Positions 33,504 to 43,418 are shown, counted from the stretch's first letter. The stretch: 64,000 nt of DNA from Cyanobacteria bacterium RI_101 (GCA_016471375.1 WGLZ01000021.1:1-64000); one strand, 5' to 3'. A program made the numbers and translations. The notes: generated by a model not told the origin, from the letters alone.

Positions 33504-33926
33504 TCAAAAGGAGTAGGGCGGCGGCGCCGAAGGATCGGAGAGAGAGCGAGAGCGCCGTCTTTGGTAGGGCGGGGGAGTCTCCGAACCTAGGGCCGACGGG
33601 CGCTTGCGGCGCTGGGGATGGTAGGCGCGCCCCGAATCGCGGCTACCGTCGTAAATGTCTAGGTAGGCGGATTGACCGACCGCCGCCGCCGCCGCCGCCA
33701 GCACCGCCCGAATGGATTGGAGGTTGCGGCCCCCCCGGCCAAAAAAACGCCCCTTTTCGTCCCCGTCAAAGGCGACCCGAATCCAGACCCGTCCTTGTTG
33801 ATTGGGGGGTTCGCAGTCCACCTTGAGGGAGTCGGGGGAGTCTAGAAACGGTTGGATTAGAAACTTGACCAACGCGCCATAGTCGGGAAGCGGGGACGCG
33901 GAAGCCGGGAGACGGGAGTTAGACAT
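33504..33926 (-). CDS. khpA: KH-domain RNA-binding protein KhpA
   Basis: A 140-residue protein. Residues 12-90 match KhpA: DYGALVKFLIQPFLDSPDSL, then the KH signature GRFFGRGGRNLQSIRAVLAA with the GxxG loop reading GRGG. Its start overlaps the rpsP stop (TAATG), a linkage kept in many bacteria. Residues 95-140 form an unusual tail rich in Arg, Ser and Pro with two PPPY motifs (PPPYQRRRSRS, PPPYSF), absent from the compact firmicute protein. KhpA binds RNA broadly and helps control division and envelope growth in other bacteria. Confidence 0.9.
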   Translation of the reverse strand: MSNSRLPASASPLPDYGALVKFLIQPFLDSPDSLKVDCEPPNQQGRVWIRVAFDGDEKGRFFGRGGRNLQSIRAVLAAAAAAVGQSAYLDIYDGSRDSGRAYHPQRRKRPSALGSETPPPYQRRRSRSLSDPSAPPPYSF

Positions 33927-34174
33927 TAGGCCTTCAGCTGTTCAAAAACCTGAGCTTTCTGGAGCAGGGAGCGCACGGTATCCGTCGGTTGGGCGCCCTG
34001 TTTCAGGCGCTGGACAATGGCGGGGACGTTTAAGCGAGTCTCGTCGGTGCGGGGATTATAGAATCCCAACTCCTCTAGGGGACGACCATCGCGACGGCTG
34101 GTGCTGTGCATGGCCACGATCCGATAACTCACTTCTCTCTTTTTGCCGAAACGTTTTAAGCGTAACTTGATCAT
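33926..34174 (-). CDS. rpsP: 30S ribosomal protein S16
   Basis: An 82-residue S16, essential for early 30S assembly. [20 protein letters not shown] and [16 protein letters not shown] are diagnostic. It ends [10 protein letters not shown], typical length for cyanobacteria. The stop codon shares one base with the khpA start, so the pair is translationally coupled. Confidence 0.98.
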   Translation of the reverse strand: MIKLRLKRFGKKREVSYRIVAMHSTSRRDGRPLEELGFYNPRTDETRLNVPAIVQRLKQGAQPTDTVRSLLQKAQVFEQLKA

Positions 34175-34396
34175 TTTTTCTCAAAATTCACCTTTCCGAT
34201 TCTACCCTATCCGCGCCGGTCTGTAATCAATGATTCCCCTAGGACAGGCGGGGGTGTGGCATAATCTCATTCATTAACTCCGCCTTTAGGGGCAACCCCA
34301 AGACGAAGGCCTTCGTCTTTACCCTTTGCTTGGCCCGTCGCCTCGATTTGAGCCTTTTCCAGAGGACGACCGCCGCCCTTTACCCCCCCTCCCTGA

Positions 34397-35749
34397 ATGT
34401 CTCCTGTTGGCCTTGAAATTTTCCTGATTCTTGTCCTAGTCCTCGCGAACGGCTTTTTCTCGGGATCGGAAATCGCGATAGTCTCGGCCCGCAAAGTCCG
34501 GCTAGAGCAGTTGGCGAAACAAGGCGACCGCCGGGCCAAGTTGGCGCTCAAGCTGGCCAAGTCCCCCAATAATTTTCTCTCCGCCGTCCAAATCGGCATC
34601 ACCCTCATCGGTATCCTTAGCGGCGCCGTGGGGGGCGCGACGGTGGCCCGGCGCCTAGGAGACTTCCTCAAATCGATTCCCTTAACGGCGCCCTACAGCG
34701 ATCCCTTGAGTCTTGTGATCGTTGTCGGGCTGATTACTTACCTCTCTCTAGTGGTGGGGGAACTGGTTCCCAAACGCGTCGCCCTCAGCCAGCCGGAAAA
34801 ATTAGCCTGTCAGGCGGCGCCCTTTATGCTCTGGCTCTCCCGAGCCACCGCGCCTCTCGTTCATTTATTGAGCCTGTCCACCGAGGCGCTCTTGGGTCTG
34901 CTGGGGGTTAATAGCAACGAAGAAAGCCCCATTACAGAAGAAGAGATCCGGGTCTTAATTGAACAGGGCGCCCAGGCGGGGATGATCGAAGAGGCGGAGC
35001 AGGAAATTGTGGAGCGGGTCTTTCGTCTGGGGGACCGGCCCATTAAAACCTTGATGACCCCCAGAACCGCCATTGCTTGGTTGGACGTCGATTCTTCTTG
35101 GGAAGAAAATCAGGTGGAAATCCAGCAAACCCGTTTTTCTCGCTACCCCGTGGGCCAAGATAGCCTAGACGAATGTTTGGGCTTTGTGCGGATCAAAGAT
35201 ATTCTCAACGCCCAATGGTCGGGACAACCGGTGGATCTGCGGCAATTAGTTCAACCGCCCTTGTTTGTCACCGAAAACGCCCGCTCTCTCTCCGTTTTAG
35301 AGATGTTTCGGGAGTCCGGCACCCATATCGCCTTGATCACGGACGAGTATGGCGGCATTGAAGGATTAGTTACTTTAAACGATCTGATCGAGGCCATTGT
35401 CGGCGCTCTCCCCAAGGATCATGAACGAGAGGAACCCCAGATTATTCAACGAGAAGACGGCTCTTGGCTCTTGGACGGTCTCTTGCCCATTGACGAATTT
35501 AAAGACCTCTTTGACAAAGAAACCCTCCCCAATGAAGACGAAGGCAACTTTCATACTTTGGGGGGGTTTATTATTGAGACCCTCGGCCGGATTCCCCAAT
35601 CGGGGGATTACTTTGAAACTGAGGATTTGCGTCTAGAAGTGGTGGATATGGACGGGATTCGCATTGATAAGGTTTTGGCCACCTCGCTAGCGCCGCCGGA
35701 AGTCGTCCGGGAAGAAGAAGCGGAGCCGGCGTCTCTAGAAGATCTTTAG
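34397..35749 (+). CDS. CNNM/CorC-type (hemolysin-like) transporter
   Basis: A 450-residue membrane protein. Residues 1-185 form a DUF21/CNNM domain of about four membrane segments (FLILVLVLANGFFSGSEIAI, VGLITYLSLVVGELVPKR). Two CBS domains follow (MTPRTAIAWLDVDSSW at about 216 and a second near 285-340, with ITDEYGGIEGLVTLNDL), then a CorC_HlyC domain (GNFHTLGGFIIETLGRIPQS). Related proteins export Mg2+ or Co2+ with the CBS pair sensing Mg-ATP; hemolysin is a historical label. It ends four bases inside the convergent cysK stop. Confidence 0.92.
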   Translation: MSPVGLEIFLILVLVLANGFFSGSEIAIVSARKVRLEQLAKQGDRRAKLALKLAKSPNNFLSAVQIGITLIGILSGAVGGATVARRLGDFLKSIPLTAPYSDPLSLVIVVGLITYLSLVVGELVPKRVALSQPEKLACQAAPFMLWLSRATAPLVHLLSLSTEALLGLLGVNSNEESPITEEEIRVLIEQGAQAGMIEEAEQEIVERVFRLGDRPIKTLMTPRTAIAWLDVDSSWEENQVEIQQTRFSRYPVGQDSLDECLGFVRIKDILNAQWSGQPVDLRQLVQPPLFVTENARSLSVLEMFRESGTHIALITDEYGGIEGLVTLNDLIEAIVGALPKDHEREEPQIIQREDGSWLLDGLLPIDEFKDLFDKETLPNEDEGNFHTLGGFIIETLGRIPQSGDYFETEDLRLEVVDMDGIRIDKVLATSLAPPEVVREEEAEPASLEDL

Positions 35750-36732
35750 CCCGAAACAGAAGGAATTTGCAACCCTTTCCCGGCTAACCACTCGCAGTTA
35801 AAGAGCCGGGACTGATAGCGAGCGCCGCCGTCGCAGAGGACGGTAACGAGGGTGTGACCGGGGCCCAACCGGCGGGCTAGGGTTACCGCCGCCGCCACGT
35901 TAATGCCCACGGAGCCGCCCATAAAGAGACCGTCCCGCCGTAGGAGCTGATAAACGGTATTGACCGCCTCCTGATCCGGAATTTGGATGGCGTCGTCTAG
36001 AGGAACCCCTTCCATATTGGCCGTAACCCGACTGTTGCCGATGCCTTCGGTGATGGAGCTACCTTCGCTTTTAATTTCCCCGGTTTTGACGTAACTATAA
36101 AGGCCGCTTCCCAGGGGATCCGCCACCACGCAACGAACGGACTCCGATTGTTCCTTCAGGTACATGGCTACCCCGGCGTAGGTGCCCCCAGTGCCGGTGG
36201 CTGCGACCCAGGCGTCTACCTTCCCGCCGGTTTGGCGCCAGATTTCCGGGCCGGTGGTTTTATAGTGAGCTTGGCGGTTAGCCAGATTATCAAACTGATT
36301 AGCCCAAATGGCGTTGTCCAACTCTTCCGCTAGGCGCCCGGAGAGTTTGACGTAATTATTCGGATCTCGATAGGGAACCGCTGGCACCGTCCGCACTTCG
36401 GCGCCGAGGGTGCGGAGAAGGTCGATTTTTTCCTGGGATTGAGTGTCGGGAATGACGATTAAACAGCGATAGCCCTTGGCGTTACAGATATGGGCCAGAC
36501 CAATCCCCGTATTGCCCGCCGTGCCCTCCACCACCGTTCCCCCCGGCTTCAGCAAGCCCCGGCGCTCGGCGTCTTCGATAATTTCCAGCGCCGCCCGGTC
36601 TTTGACGGAGCCGCCGGGATTGAGAAATTCCGCCTTGCCGAGGATCTCGCACCCCGTCTCCTCGCTGAAACTATTAAGGCGAATCAGGGGCGTATTGCCC
36701 ACGGCGCCGATAAAGCCGTTTTTAATCTCCAT
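35746..36732 (-). CDS. cysK: Cysteine synthase A
   Basis: A 328-residue O-acetylserine sulfhydrylase, the last step of cysteine synthesis. The PLP lysine is in FLNPGGSVKDRAALEI, the Asn-containing loop VEGTAGNTGIGLAHI binds substrate, and the phosphate loop is ATGTGGTYAGV. EGIGNSRV and FMGGSVGINVAAA are conserved late motifs. The EGIGN form and the length resemble the cyanobacterial A-type enzyme. It ends against the CNNM gene and lies 23 bp after the response regulator on the same strand. Confidence 0.93.
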   Translation of the reverse strand: MEIKNGFIGAVGNTPLIRLNSFSEETGCEILGKAEFLNPGGSVKDRAALEIIEDAERRGLLKPGGTVVEGTAGNTGIGLAHICNAKGYRCLIVIPDTQSQEKIDLLRTLGAEVRTVPAVPYRDPNNYVKLSGRLAEELDNAIWANQFDNLANRQAHYKTTGPEIWRQTGGKVDAWVAATGTGGTYAGVAMYLKEQSESVRCVVADPLGSGLYSYVKTGEIKSEGSSITEGIGNSRVTANMEGVPLDDAIQIPDQEAVNTVYQLLRRDGLFMGGSVGINVAAAVTLARRLGPGHTLVTVLCDGGARYQSRLFNCEWLAGKGLQIPSVSG

Positions 36733-36755
36733 GCCTAGGGTTCAAAAAAATAAAC

Positions 36756-37403
36756 TTAAGCGAAATGGCATTGAATCGCCCAACGGGCCAACTCCGTGCG
36801 GTTATGGAGACCCGTCTTATTCAGCATATTGGAGACGTGGCTCTCGATAGTGCGCTGGCTCACCTTTAGTTGCTCGGCGATTTCCCGATTGGCTAGGCCC
36901 TGGGACACCAACTGCACCACCTTCCGCTCCGTGGGCGTCAATTCCACCTGAGGCGACACCTGAATGCGCAGATTATCGTCGCTGGGACGGTTATTCAACC
37001 CCATCAAGCGCCGGGCCTGCCGGAGAGAGGACTCCACCTGAGCCACCAACTCCTCCGGCTCGAAGGGTTTCACTAAGTAAACGTCGGCGCCGGTGTTGAG
37101 ACCCTTAACCCGGTCTTGACTTTGGCCTTTAGCGGAGAGAAACATCACCGGAATCCAACTGAGACGGGAATCCTGACGAATTTTTTCGATCAAGGCGTAG
37201 CCGTCCATCTCCGGCATCATAATGTCGCAGATGATCATATCCGGCACCTTCTGCTCTAGGATCTCCAGCGCCTCTCGGCCGTTTTCGGCGGTGGCCACCT
37301 CGTAGCCTTGAAATTCCAGATAATCCTTGACCAATAAAATTAAATTGGGATCATCGTCAACTAGGAGAAGGCGGCTATGGTCTTTAGAAGCGTGATCTTT
37401 CAT
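36756..37403 (-). CDS. NarL/LuxR-family response regulator
   Basis: A 215-residue two-domain regulator. The receiver (residues 8-128) has RLLLVDDDPNLILLVKDYLE, phosphoacceptor Asp in DMIICDIMMPEMDGY, Ser in MFLSAKGQSQ and Lys in VYLVKPFEPEE. The LuxR-type helix-turn-helix (155-210) reads LTPTERKVVQLVSQGLANRE and VSQRTIESHVSNML. It resembles the plastid-conserved Ycf29 group of cyanobacterial regulators. TTG at 37427 is also in frame, but MKDHASKDHSRLLL at 37403 is preferred. No kinase is adjacent; targets are unknown. Confidence 0.88.
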   Translation of the reverse strand: MKDHASKDHSRLLLVDDDPNLILLVKDYLEFQGYEVATAENGREALEILEQKVPDMIICDIMMPEMDGYALIEKIRQDSRLSWIPVMFLSAKGQSQDRVKGLNTGADVYLVKPFEPEELVAQVESSLRQARRLMGLNNRPSDDNLRIQVSPQVELTPTERKVVQLVSQGLANREIAEQLKVSQRTIESHVSNMLNKTGLHNRTELARWAIQCHFA

Positions 37404-37457
37404 GGGTTGGGCGGGCTGAAATAACAAGAGTGGGCGGCCGTTGGCTATAGCCCAAGT

Positions 37458-38165
37458 TTAGTAAAAATTGGGCTGGTGGCGAATTAAATTCAAAAATTCT
37501 TCCCGGGTTTTTTGATCGTCCTGGAAAGCCCCCACCATGGCGCTGGTCACTGTCCAGGAACCGGGTTTTTGCACCCCCCGCATGACCATACACATGTGGG
37601 TGGCTTCCATCACCACCGCGACGCCCCTGGGTTCTAGGACTTCCTGAATCGCTTCGGCGATCTGCCGGTTGAGGCGCTCTTGCACCTGCAAGCGCCGGGA
37701 GTACATTTCCACAATGCGAGCCAGCTTGCTCAGCCCCACCACCTTTTGATTGGGAATATAGGCCACGTGGGCTTTCCCCATAAAGGGCAACATGTGATGC
37801 TCGCAGAGACTAAAGAAAGTAATGTCCCGCACCAACACCATTTCGTTGTGCCCCTCGTCAAAGATGGCGCCGTTCACCAGTTCTTCCAACGATTGGGTGT
37901 AGCCCTGGGTCAAGAATTGCATCGCTTCCGCCACCCGTTTCGGGGTTTTCAGGAGACCTTCTCGCTCCGGGTCTTCCCCCACGGACTCTAGCATCATCCG
38001 CACCGAGTCCATCATTTTTTCTTTGTTGGCTTCCCCGTTCGTCAGATGGAGTTGGGCGGGACGGCCGTTGTGGGTGTTGCGATCCGGTAGGGTGGCAACC
38101 CCTAGCTTAGTTTCAATCAAAGGAGCGCCGTTATCAGACAAATCGGAGGAAGAAGCCATGGTCAT
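37458..38165 (-). CDS. folE: GTP cyclohydrolase I
   Basis: A 235-residue FolE, converting GTP to dihydroneopterin triphosphate for folate and, in cyanobacteria, pterin glycosides. The zinc-binding and active-site stretch [20 protein letters not shown] and the substrate region [14 protein letters not shown] and [20 protein letters not shown] are intact. The first 45 residues ([20 protein letters not shown]) are a variable N-terminal extension. Starts at 38168 (TTG), 38165 and 38159 are all possible; none has a good ribosome-binding site. Confidence 0.95.
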   Translation of the reverse strand: MTMASSSDLSDNGAPLIETKLGVATLPDRNTHNGRPAQLHLTNGEANKEKMMDSVRMMLESVGEDPEREGLLKTPKRVAEAMQFLTQGYTQSLEELVNGAIFDEGHNEMVLVRDITFFSLCEHHMLPFMGKAHVAYIPNQKVVGLSKLARIVEMYSRRLQVQERLNRQIAEAIQEVLEPRGVAVVMEATHMCMVMRGVQKPGSWTVTSAMVGAFQDDQKTREEFLNLIRHQPNFY

Positions 38166-38216
38166 CAATTAAAAAGAAGGGTCGAAAATAATTAAGGGTT
38201 AAATACAAAGGCGACC

Positions 38217-38945
38217 TTAAAAGGTGCCCACGCTGGGAAGCAGGGTCATTTCCGTAATCACCGCTTCTGGAGGGAGTAAAATCGCTTGCAGGGCCGCCTG
38301 GGCGACAGTTTCCGGGGTCAGCATTAAACTCCGGTCAAAATCGGCGTCCACAGTGTCCGTATCCCAAAGGGGCGTATTAACGGAGCCGGGGGACAGGACA
38401 GTGACGCGGATCCCGCGGGGGCGCTCCTCCAGGGCCAAGGCCTGACTGAAGGCCACCAGCGCCGCCTTGGTGACGCAGTAGAGACCCCAATCGGGAAAAA
38501 CCTGTCGGGCCGCCACGGAAGCGATATTGAGAATCGTCCCCCGGCCTTGGCTCCGCATCCCCGGCAGAACGGCTTTGGCGACTTCAAAGACGCTGGTGAG
38601 ATTCAGATCCAGAGCCTGCCGCCAGTCCTTCAGGGAGGTGTCCGCTAGGGGACGGGTGTGGGCGATACCGGCGCTGTTGACTAAAATGTCCGGGGTTCCA
38701 AACGCGTCAACGATGGATTGGGTTCGAGGGGCGACGGCGTCTAGCTGACTTAGGTCTAGGGAGTAAACCTGGGCGGCGCCGGGGGTGTCGGCTATTTCGG
38801 CGGCGAGGGCTTCGAGCTTATCCAAGGAACGCCCCACAAGGGCGACGGAACATCCAGACTGAGCGAGAGCGATGGCGATGGCCCGACCGATACCGCTACT
38901 GGCGCCGGTCACCAGGGCCCGCTGGTGCTGTAGGGGAAAATTCAT
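38217..38945 (-). CDS. Short-chain dehydrogenase/reductase
   Basis: A 242-residue classical SDR. The cofactor glycines are in ALVTGASSGIGRAIAIALAQ, ILVNSAG is the NAG-like strand, the catalytic Ser is in ILNIASVAARQ, and the Tyr-Lys pair is in YCVTKAALVAFS. The basic residue after the GxGxxG strand (ALVGRSLDKL, Arg) suggests NADP. The substrate is unknown; this is a broad family. It lies 51 bp upstream of folE on the same strand and could be in one transcript with it. Confidence 0.9.
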   Translation of the reverse strand: MNFPLQHQRALVTGASSGIGRAIAIALAQSGCSVALVGRSLDKLEALAAEIADTPGAAQVYSLDLSQLDAVAPRTQSIVDAFGTPDILVNSAGIAHTRPLADTSLKDWRQALDLNLTSVFEVAKAVLPGMRSQGRGTILNIASVAARQVFPDWGLYCVTKAALVAFSQALALEERPRGIRVTVLSPGSVNTPLWDTDTVDADFDRSLMLTPETVAQAALQAILLPPEAVITEMTLLPSVGTF

Positions 38946-39148
38946 AAAAGGGGCTTTCTGAAACCGCCGGAATCGGGGCGCATGGGAAACAACCCTAGCC
39001 TAACAAGGCGGAGGGACGGCCCAGAAAAATTAAGAAGGGGTTAAGAAATGTAACAAATTACCCCGTCATTATACCACCGGCGGCCTGCCAGTGGGATAGA
39101 TTTTCCGCCGAGTCGCCCGAGGCGGGCCGCCCATCTTGCGATTATCGG

Positions 39149-39204
39149 CAATAGTATTGACAAGATTTTGCAATTGATTCTAGGATGATCAAGGAATTAT
39201 TCCT
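39149..39204 (+). promoter_or_regulatory. Promoter of the iron-binding protein gene with overlapping palindromes
   Basis: TTGACA (39157-39162) and TAGGAT (39181-39186) are 18 bp apart. The palindromes CAATAGTATTG (39149-39159) overlaps the -35 and AGGAATTATTCCT (39192-39204) overlaps the expected start of transcription; both are perfect around a central base. This fits repression of an iron-transport gene by Fur or a similar dimer, but neither matches the Fur consensus well. Confidence 0.5.
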
Positions 39205-39235
39205 AACTTTGACTGTCAAAATTTTTCTAGTTGCC

Positions 39236-40294
39236 ATGACCTCATTTTGGACTCGACGCGCCTTTCTTCTCGGCGCCGTTACCGCCGTCGCTTTAACGGC
39301 AGGCTCAATCGCCCAGCAATCGGCGCTTTTCGCCCAGGGAAAAGGCGAGGTTAACGTCTATTCCTCCCGCCACTACAACACGGATCAGCAACTCTACGAC
39401 CAATTTACCCGCCAAACGGGCATTAAGGTGAACGTGATTGAGGGGGAACCCGATCCGCTAATAGTTCGCATCAAGAGCGAGGGCAAAAACAGCCCCGCGG
39501 ACGTTTTCATTACCGCCGACGCCGGACGGCTCTGGCGCGCCACCCAAGAAGGAATTTTCAGCCCCACGACCTCGAAAACCCTGCAAAGCGCCGTCCCCAG
39601 CAACCTGCGAGATCCCCAAAACCACTGGTTTGGCTTCAGCAAACGGGCCCGGGTGATTGTCTATAACAAAGCCAAGGTAAAGCCTGGACAAGTTCAAAAT
39701 TACGCAGATCTGGCTAAACCCCAATGGAAGGGCAAAGTCCTCAGCCGTTCTTCCAGTAATATCTACAGTCAATCCATCGGCGCTTGGATGTTGATCACCC
39801 AGGGAGAGACCGCCCTGAGCAACTGGAGTAAAGGGCTGGTGGCCAATTTCGCCCGTCCGCCCCAGGGCAACGACAAGGCCCAAATCGAAGCCGTCGCCGC
39901 TGGGGTGGGGGATCTGGCGCTGGTCAACACCTATTACTTAGGCAGTTACGCCGCGGATAAAGACCCCAAAAAGCGGGAAATTTACAACAAAGTGGGGGTG
40001 ATCTTCCCCGACCAGAAAGGTAAGGGCACTCATATTAATATCAGCGGCGGCGGCGTGGTCAAAACCGCGCCGAATCGGGCCAATGGCGTTCGCTTCTTGG
40101 AGTATCTGGTCAGTCCCGGCGCTCAGAAGTTCTTTGCCCAGGCCAACAACGAGTATCCCGTTGTGAAAGGCGTCGCCCTCGATCCGGCAGTGGCCAAATG
40201 GGGAACCTTTAAGGAAAGCTCCGTGCCGGTGTCCCAGTATGGCCCCAATCTGGCGAAAGCTCTTCAGATTATGACCGCGGCGGGCTGGAAGTAG
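39236..40294 (+). CDS. futA: Fe(III) ABC transporter substrate-binding protein (FutA/IdiA type)
   Basis: A 352-residue periplasmic ferric-binding protein. The start at 39236 gives a Tat signal, TRRAFLLGAVTAVALTAGS, whereas 39185 would fall within the promoter. The mature protein begins GEVNVYSSRHYNTDQQLYDQ, which carries the first iron-coordinating tyrosines and His, and the second pair lies in VNTYYLGSYAAD. It delivers iron to the FutB permease and FutC ATPase, which are not next to it; in Synechocystis the fut genes are also scattered. IdiA-like relatives protect photosystem II during iron shortage. It is single-gene and probably iron-regulated. Confidence 0.92.
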   Translation: MTSFWTRRAFLLGAVTAVALTAGSIAQQSALFAQGKGEVNVYSSRHYNTDQQLYDQFTRQTGIKVNVIEGEPDPLIVRIKSEGKNSPADVFITADAGRLWRATQEGIFSPTTSKTLQSAVPSNLRDPQNHWFGFSKRARVIVYNKAKVKPGQVQNYADLAKPQWKGKVLSRSSSNIYSQSIGAWMLITQGETALSNWSKGLVANFARPPQGNDKAQIEAVAAGVGDLALVNTYYLGSYAADKDPKKREIYNKVGVIFPDQKGKGTHINISGGGVVKTAPNRANGVRFLEYLVSPGAQKFFAQANNEYPVVKGVALDPAVAKWGTFKESSVPVSQYGPNLAKALQIMTAAGWK

Positions 40295-40320
40295 GGCGTG
40301 GAATGGAACCTTATCTAGGT

Positions 40321-40509
40321 TGAAAACTACCGTTTAACTTCCTCTCTTGGGCTAGGGCGTATACAGTTCTCAGTTAAAGACCTGTTTTTAGGCTTTATCT
40401 TTCTAAACTTCGGCGTTGCTGAGTGGAACAATCCCCCTTTGCAAGGCGCCGTACTGAGCTAGTCGAAGTAGGGGTTGGGGGGGATCTCGGCGCCGGTATA
40501 TACACAGTA
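40321..40509. repeat. Composite dispersed repeat region
   Basis: This 236-bp spacer (40295-40530) has two recognisable parts: 40324-40366 resembling 19949-19992 and ending GCGTATACA, and 40441-40469 matching 11510-11538 at 28 of 29 bases. TATACACAGTAGC at 40496-40508 is like CTGTACACAGTGGC at 1031-1044. No gene is present. Confidence 0.6.
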
Positions 40510-40530
40510 GCCCCCGAACGGATGGTCGCT

Positions 40531-41901
40531 CTATTTACCAATACAAAAACGGCTGAAAATCCGGTCTAAGACCGACTCCGTTACCTCCTCCCCCGTCACT
40601 TCCCCCAGCGCCTGAAGCGCCGCCCGCAGGTCGATGGTTAGGAAATCCAAGGGGAGGTTTTCGGTTAAGGTGGCTTCCACTTGATTGAGGGACAGTTGGG
40701 CCCGAGTTAAGGCCGCAGCTTGGCGCTGGTTAACGGCAAAGTCTAGGTTCTGGGCCTGGAGCCGGTCTTGATGGACGAGGGTTAAAATCGCCTCCTCTAA
40801 CTCGGCAATCCCCTGATTCTGGGCGGCGCTGGTCTGGATTCGCAGGGTAATCTCCGGGGGTAAAGATTGGGGATCTGGCCGGCCCAAATCGATTTTGTTA
40901 ATCACCAGAATTAAAGGGCGCCGGCGGACTTGTTCATAGATTAACCGCTCTCGTTCCGTCCAGCCCTGCTGAGCGTCGAGAACGAGGAGAACTAAATCCG
41001 CCTCCTCCGCGGCCCGGCGGGAGCGCTCTACCCCGATTTTTTCCACCCGGTCTTCCGTTTCCCGGATACCGGCGGTGTCGAGGACTTGGACGGGAATTCC
41101 CCCCACAATTAAGCGAGACTCCACCACGTCCCGAGTGGTGCCGGGTAGATCGGTGACGATGGCCCGGTCGCACTGGCTCCAGGCGTTTAAGAGACTGGAT
41201 TTACCCACATTGGGGCGCCCGACGATGGCCACTTTTAAGCCGGCGCGCAGTAATTCCCCCTGTTCCGCGGTGGCGAGGATAGCCGCGAGTTCCTTTTGAA
41301 TCTGGCTTAAACCTTGGGCTACGGCGCCGATCTCCAAGGGGGGTAAATCTTCCTCAAAATCAATGCGGGCTTCGATCTCCGCCAACAGGTCTAAACAATC
41401 CTGCCGCAAGCGCCGGAGAGGTTGGGCGAGCTTGCCCCGCAAACCGGAGAGCGCCAACTGGGCCGCCTGGGGAGACTGGGCGCCGACCAGATCCTGAACG
41501 CTTTCCGCCTGGGTCAGGTCTAAACGACCGTTTAAAAAGGCTCTGAGGGTAAATTCCCCCGGCTGAGCCAGACGAGCGCCGCTTTCCAGACACAATTGCA
41601 GGGTTTGCTGGACGGGCATAAGGCCGCCGTGGCAGTGGAACTCCGCCACGTCTTCTTTGGTGTAGGAGCGGGGCGCCAGCATCAGCAGTAACAGAGCTTC
41701 GTCCACTAGGGTTTGGCTCTGGGGATGGCGGATCTGCCCGTAGAGAACGCGGTGACTCTCCCAAACTTGACGCCCCGGCGCCGTAAATAAGCGCCGGGCG
41801 ATGGCGACGGCCTCCGGCCCCGACAAACGCACCACGCCGATGCTCCCTTGCTGGGGGGCGATGGCCGTGGCGATGGCGACGATGGTGTCTCCCCAGGTCA
41901 T
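40531..41901 (-). CDS. mnmE: tRNA modification GTPase MnmE
   Basis: A 456-residue MnmE (TrmE), which with MnmG adds the carboxymethylaminomethyl group at U34 of certain tRNAs. The N-terminal tetrahydrofolate-binding domain starts [20 protein letters not shown]. The G domain has [15 protein letters not shown] (G1), [11 protein letters not shown] (G2/G3), VINKID (G4), and the helical domain ends with the invariant Cys in FSRFCIGK, needed for catalysis. Its ATG overlaps the stop of the upstream glycosidase gene (ATGA). Confidence 0.97.
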   Translation of the reverse strand: MTWGDTIVAIATAIAPQQGSIGVVRLSGPEAVAIARRLFTAPGRQVWESHRVLYGQIRHPQSQTLVDEALLLLMLAPRSYTKEDVAEFHCHGGLMPVQQTLQLCLESGARLAQPGEFTLRAFLNGRLDLTQAESVQDLVGAQSPQAAQLALSGLRGKLAQPLRRLRQDCLDLLAEIEARIDFEEDLPPLEIGAVAQGLSQIQKELAAILATAEQGELLRAGLKVAIVGRPNVGKSSLLNAWSQCDRAIVTDLPGTTRDVVESRLIVGGIPVQVLDTAGIRETEDRVEKIGVERSRRAAEEADLVLLVLDAQQGWTERERLIYEQVRRRPLILVINKIDLGRPDPQSLPPEITLRIQTSAAQNQGIAELEEAILTLVHQDRLQAQNLDFAVNQRQAAALTRAQLSLNQVEATLTENLPLDFLTIDLRAALQALGEVTGEEVTESVLDRIFSRFCIGK

Positions 41902-43247
41902 TGGTAGAAGGAATCGAGGGCGGGATCTAGGGTCGGCTCCGGCGGGAAACCGTCCTCGGGTTTAGGTTTGGGTTTCGGCGCCGGGGGCGTGGTCTTCGGC
42001 GCCGCCTTGGGTTTCGCCGTTGGTTTCCCGTCTAGAGGTTCCGGCGGTAGTAGAGGAATAAACTTTTGGGCTAAACTGCGGGGCGCTGGGACGGGCCAGA
42101 GGGCTTTAAATTGGGCCAGGCGCTGGCTCCTTTCCTCCGGGGCGATGTCCCAGAGGGTTTTGTAATAAAAAAAGGCGATCCCTAGTCCGTTATTGGCCGC
42201 GGCCCGGACTTTTTCCGTAATCAGGGGCATAGGCACGGGTTTGGTTTTCAGTCCCGTTAAAATACCCACCGCGGTGGGCACCCGTTGTTTGGCTTCGACA
42301 AATTCCGGGCGCTGGATCGGTTCGAGGAAACTCTCTAAATTTGTGCGGTAAACCTGAACCACCACTTCGTCTAAAATGCCCTTCCGGGCCCAATCCAACC
42401 AATCCTGAAGATAGGTTTGGTACGCCAGGCGGTAGGTGGCGGGGGAGAGGGAAAAAAGGATATTGGGCTTGCGGCTTTTGACCTTTTGATTCAATCGGGT
42501 CATAAACGCCGTCAGTTTATCCGCCCGCCAGCGAGTCCACTCCGCGTCCTGGGGATTAGCCGGCGCCGGTTTTTTCATTTCCTTTTCATAGAGCGCCAGG
42601 GTGTAGGCGTCGTAGCCAAATTCATTGGGTAGAGCGGTGTGGTCGTCAAACTGGACGCCGTCCACATCGTATTTGGAAACCACTTCTAAAACCAAACTCT
42701 CTAGAAAAGCCTGCACCTCCGGGTGAAACGGATTCAGCCAGACCACCTCCCCCGCGGCGCCGACCCAGGTTTTACTGCCGTCCCGGCGCTGGGTGACCCA
42801 GTGGGGATGATTTTTGATCAACTCCGAAGAGGACGGCGCCATGAAGCCAAATTCAAACCAGGGCAAAACCAATAACCCCCGCCGGTGGGCCCGAGCGATC
42901 AGATCCGCCAACACATCCTGCCCCTGTTTACCCTTGGGATCGAAGGGTTGCAGACCCTCCCGGCGGGCGATGGGGCTGTCGTAGAGGACGTAGCCGGAGT
43001 TCCAGACGACGGTGTAGAGGGTGTTAAAGTTTAGGCTCGCTAAACGATCCACAGACTCTTGCGTCCGGCCCTGATCCAAAAAATGCACCGTGTCATTGTT
43101 GGTAATCCAGACCCCCCGGATCTCCGGGTAGGTGGGCTGGGCCCGCAAAGACGGCGCTAGCCCAAGAGTCAACAGCAAGCTCAGGATAAACGCCAGCGCC
43201 GACAGACCCTTGGATTTCCAAGACCGGATTTTTTTGAGCCAAACCAT
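41898..43247 (-). CDS. Family 10 (GHL10/DUF187-type) glycoside hydrolase-like protein
   Basis: A 449-residue exported protein. [20 protein letters not shown] starts a signal peptide (cleaved near SLRAQPTY); longer frames to 43355 lack an export signal at the end, so 43247 is chosen. The barrel shows [48 protein letters not shown] and [20 protein letters not shown], all GHL10 hallmarks, with acidic residues for catalysis. The last 60 residues are Pro/Lys-rich ([20 protein letters not shown]). GHL10 proteins are thought to cleave peptidoglycan or other polysaccharides; the substrate is not known. Its stop overlaps the mnmE start. Confidence 0.87.
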   Translation of the reverse strand: MVWLKKIRSWKSKGLSALAFILSLLLTLGLAPSLRAQPTYPEIRGVWITNNDTVHFLDQGRTQESVDRLASLNFNTLYTVVWNSGYVLYDSPIARREGLQPFDPKGKQGQDVLADLIARAHRRGLLVLPWFEFGFMAPSSSELIKNHPHWVTQRRDGSKTWVGAAGEVVWLNPFHPEVQAFLESLVLEVVSKYDVDGVQFDDHTALPNEFGYDAYTLALYEKEMKKPAPANPQDAEWTRWRADKLTAFMTRLNQKVKSRKPNILFSLSPATYRLAYQTYLQDWLDWARKGILDEVVVQVYRTNLESFLEPIQRPEFVEAKQRVPTAVGILTGLKTKPVPMPLITEKVRAAANNGLGIAFFYYKTLWDIAPEERSQRLAQFKALWPVPAPRSLAQKFIPLLPPEPLDGKPTAKPKAAPKTTPPAPKPKPKPEDGFPPEPTLDPALDSFYQ

Positions 43248-43348
43248 AAACGCGCCGAGGACTAACCCGCAAATCTTAGCCCAGGGCGATCCCCTCCAGC
43301 AAGGTAAACTGCCAGGGTAAGGCCGGCGGAAAATTTTTATCGGAGGAG

Positions 43349-43377
43349 TTGACAAGCTAATTTCCCTTCGCTATATT
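43349..43377 (+). promoter_or_regulatory. Sigma-70-type promoter of tRNA-Glu
   Basis: TTGACA at 43349-43354 and TATATT at 43372-43377 are separated by the ideal 17 bp. The tRNA begins at 43419, so a leader of about 35 nt is expected. The -35 lies just upstream of the end of the open frame of the divergent glycosidase gene. Confidence 0.8.
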
Positions 43378-43418
43378 AATAAAGGTCTGGAAAACGTCGT
43401 TAGACATTTTCGCCGCTA

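Noticed and set aside
34397-35749. Annotation as a hemolysin
   Set aside because: Domain order DUF21-CBS-CBS-CorC_HlyC points to a CNNM/CorC ion transporter; hemolysin is a legacy name.
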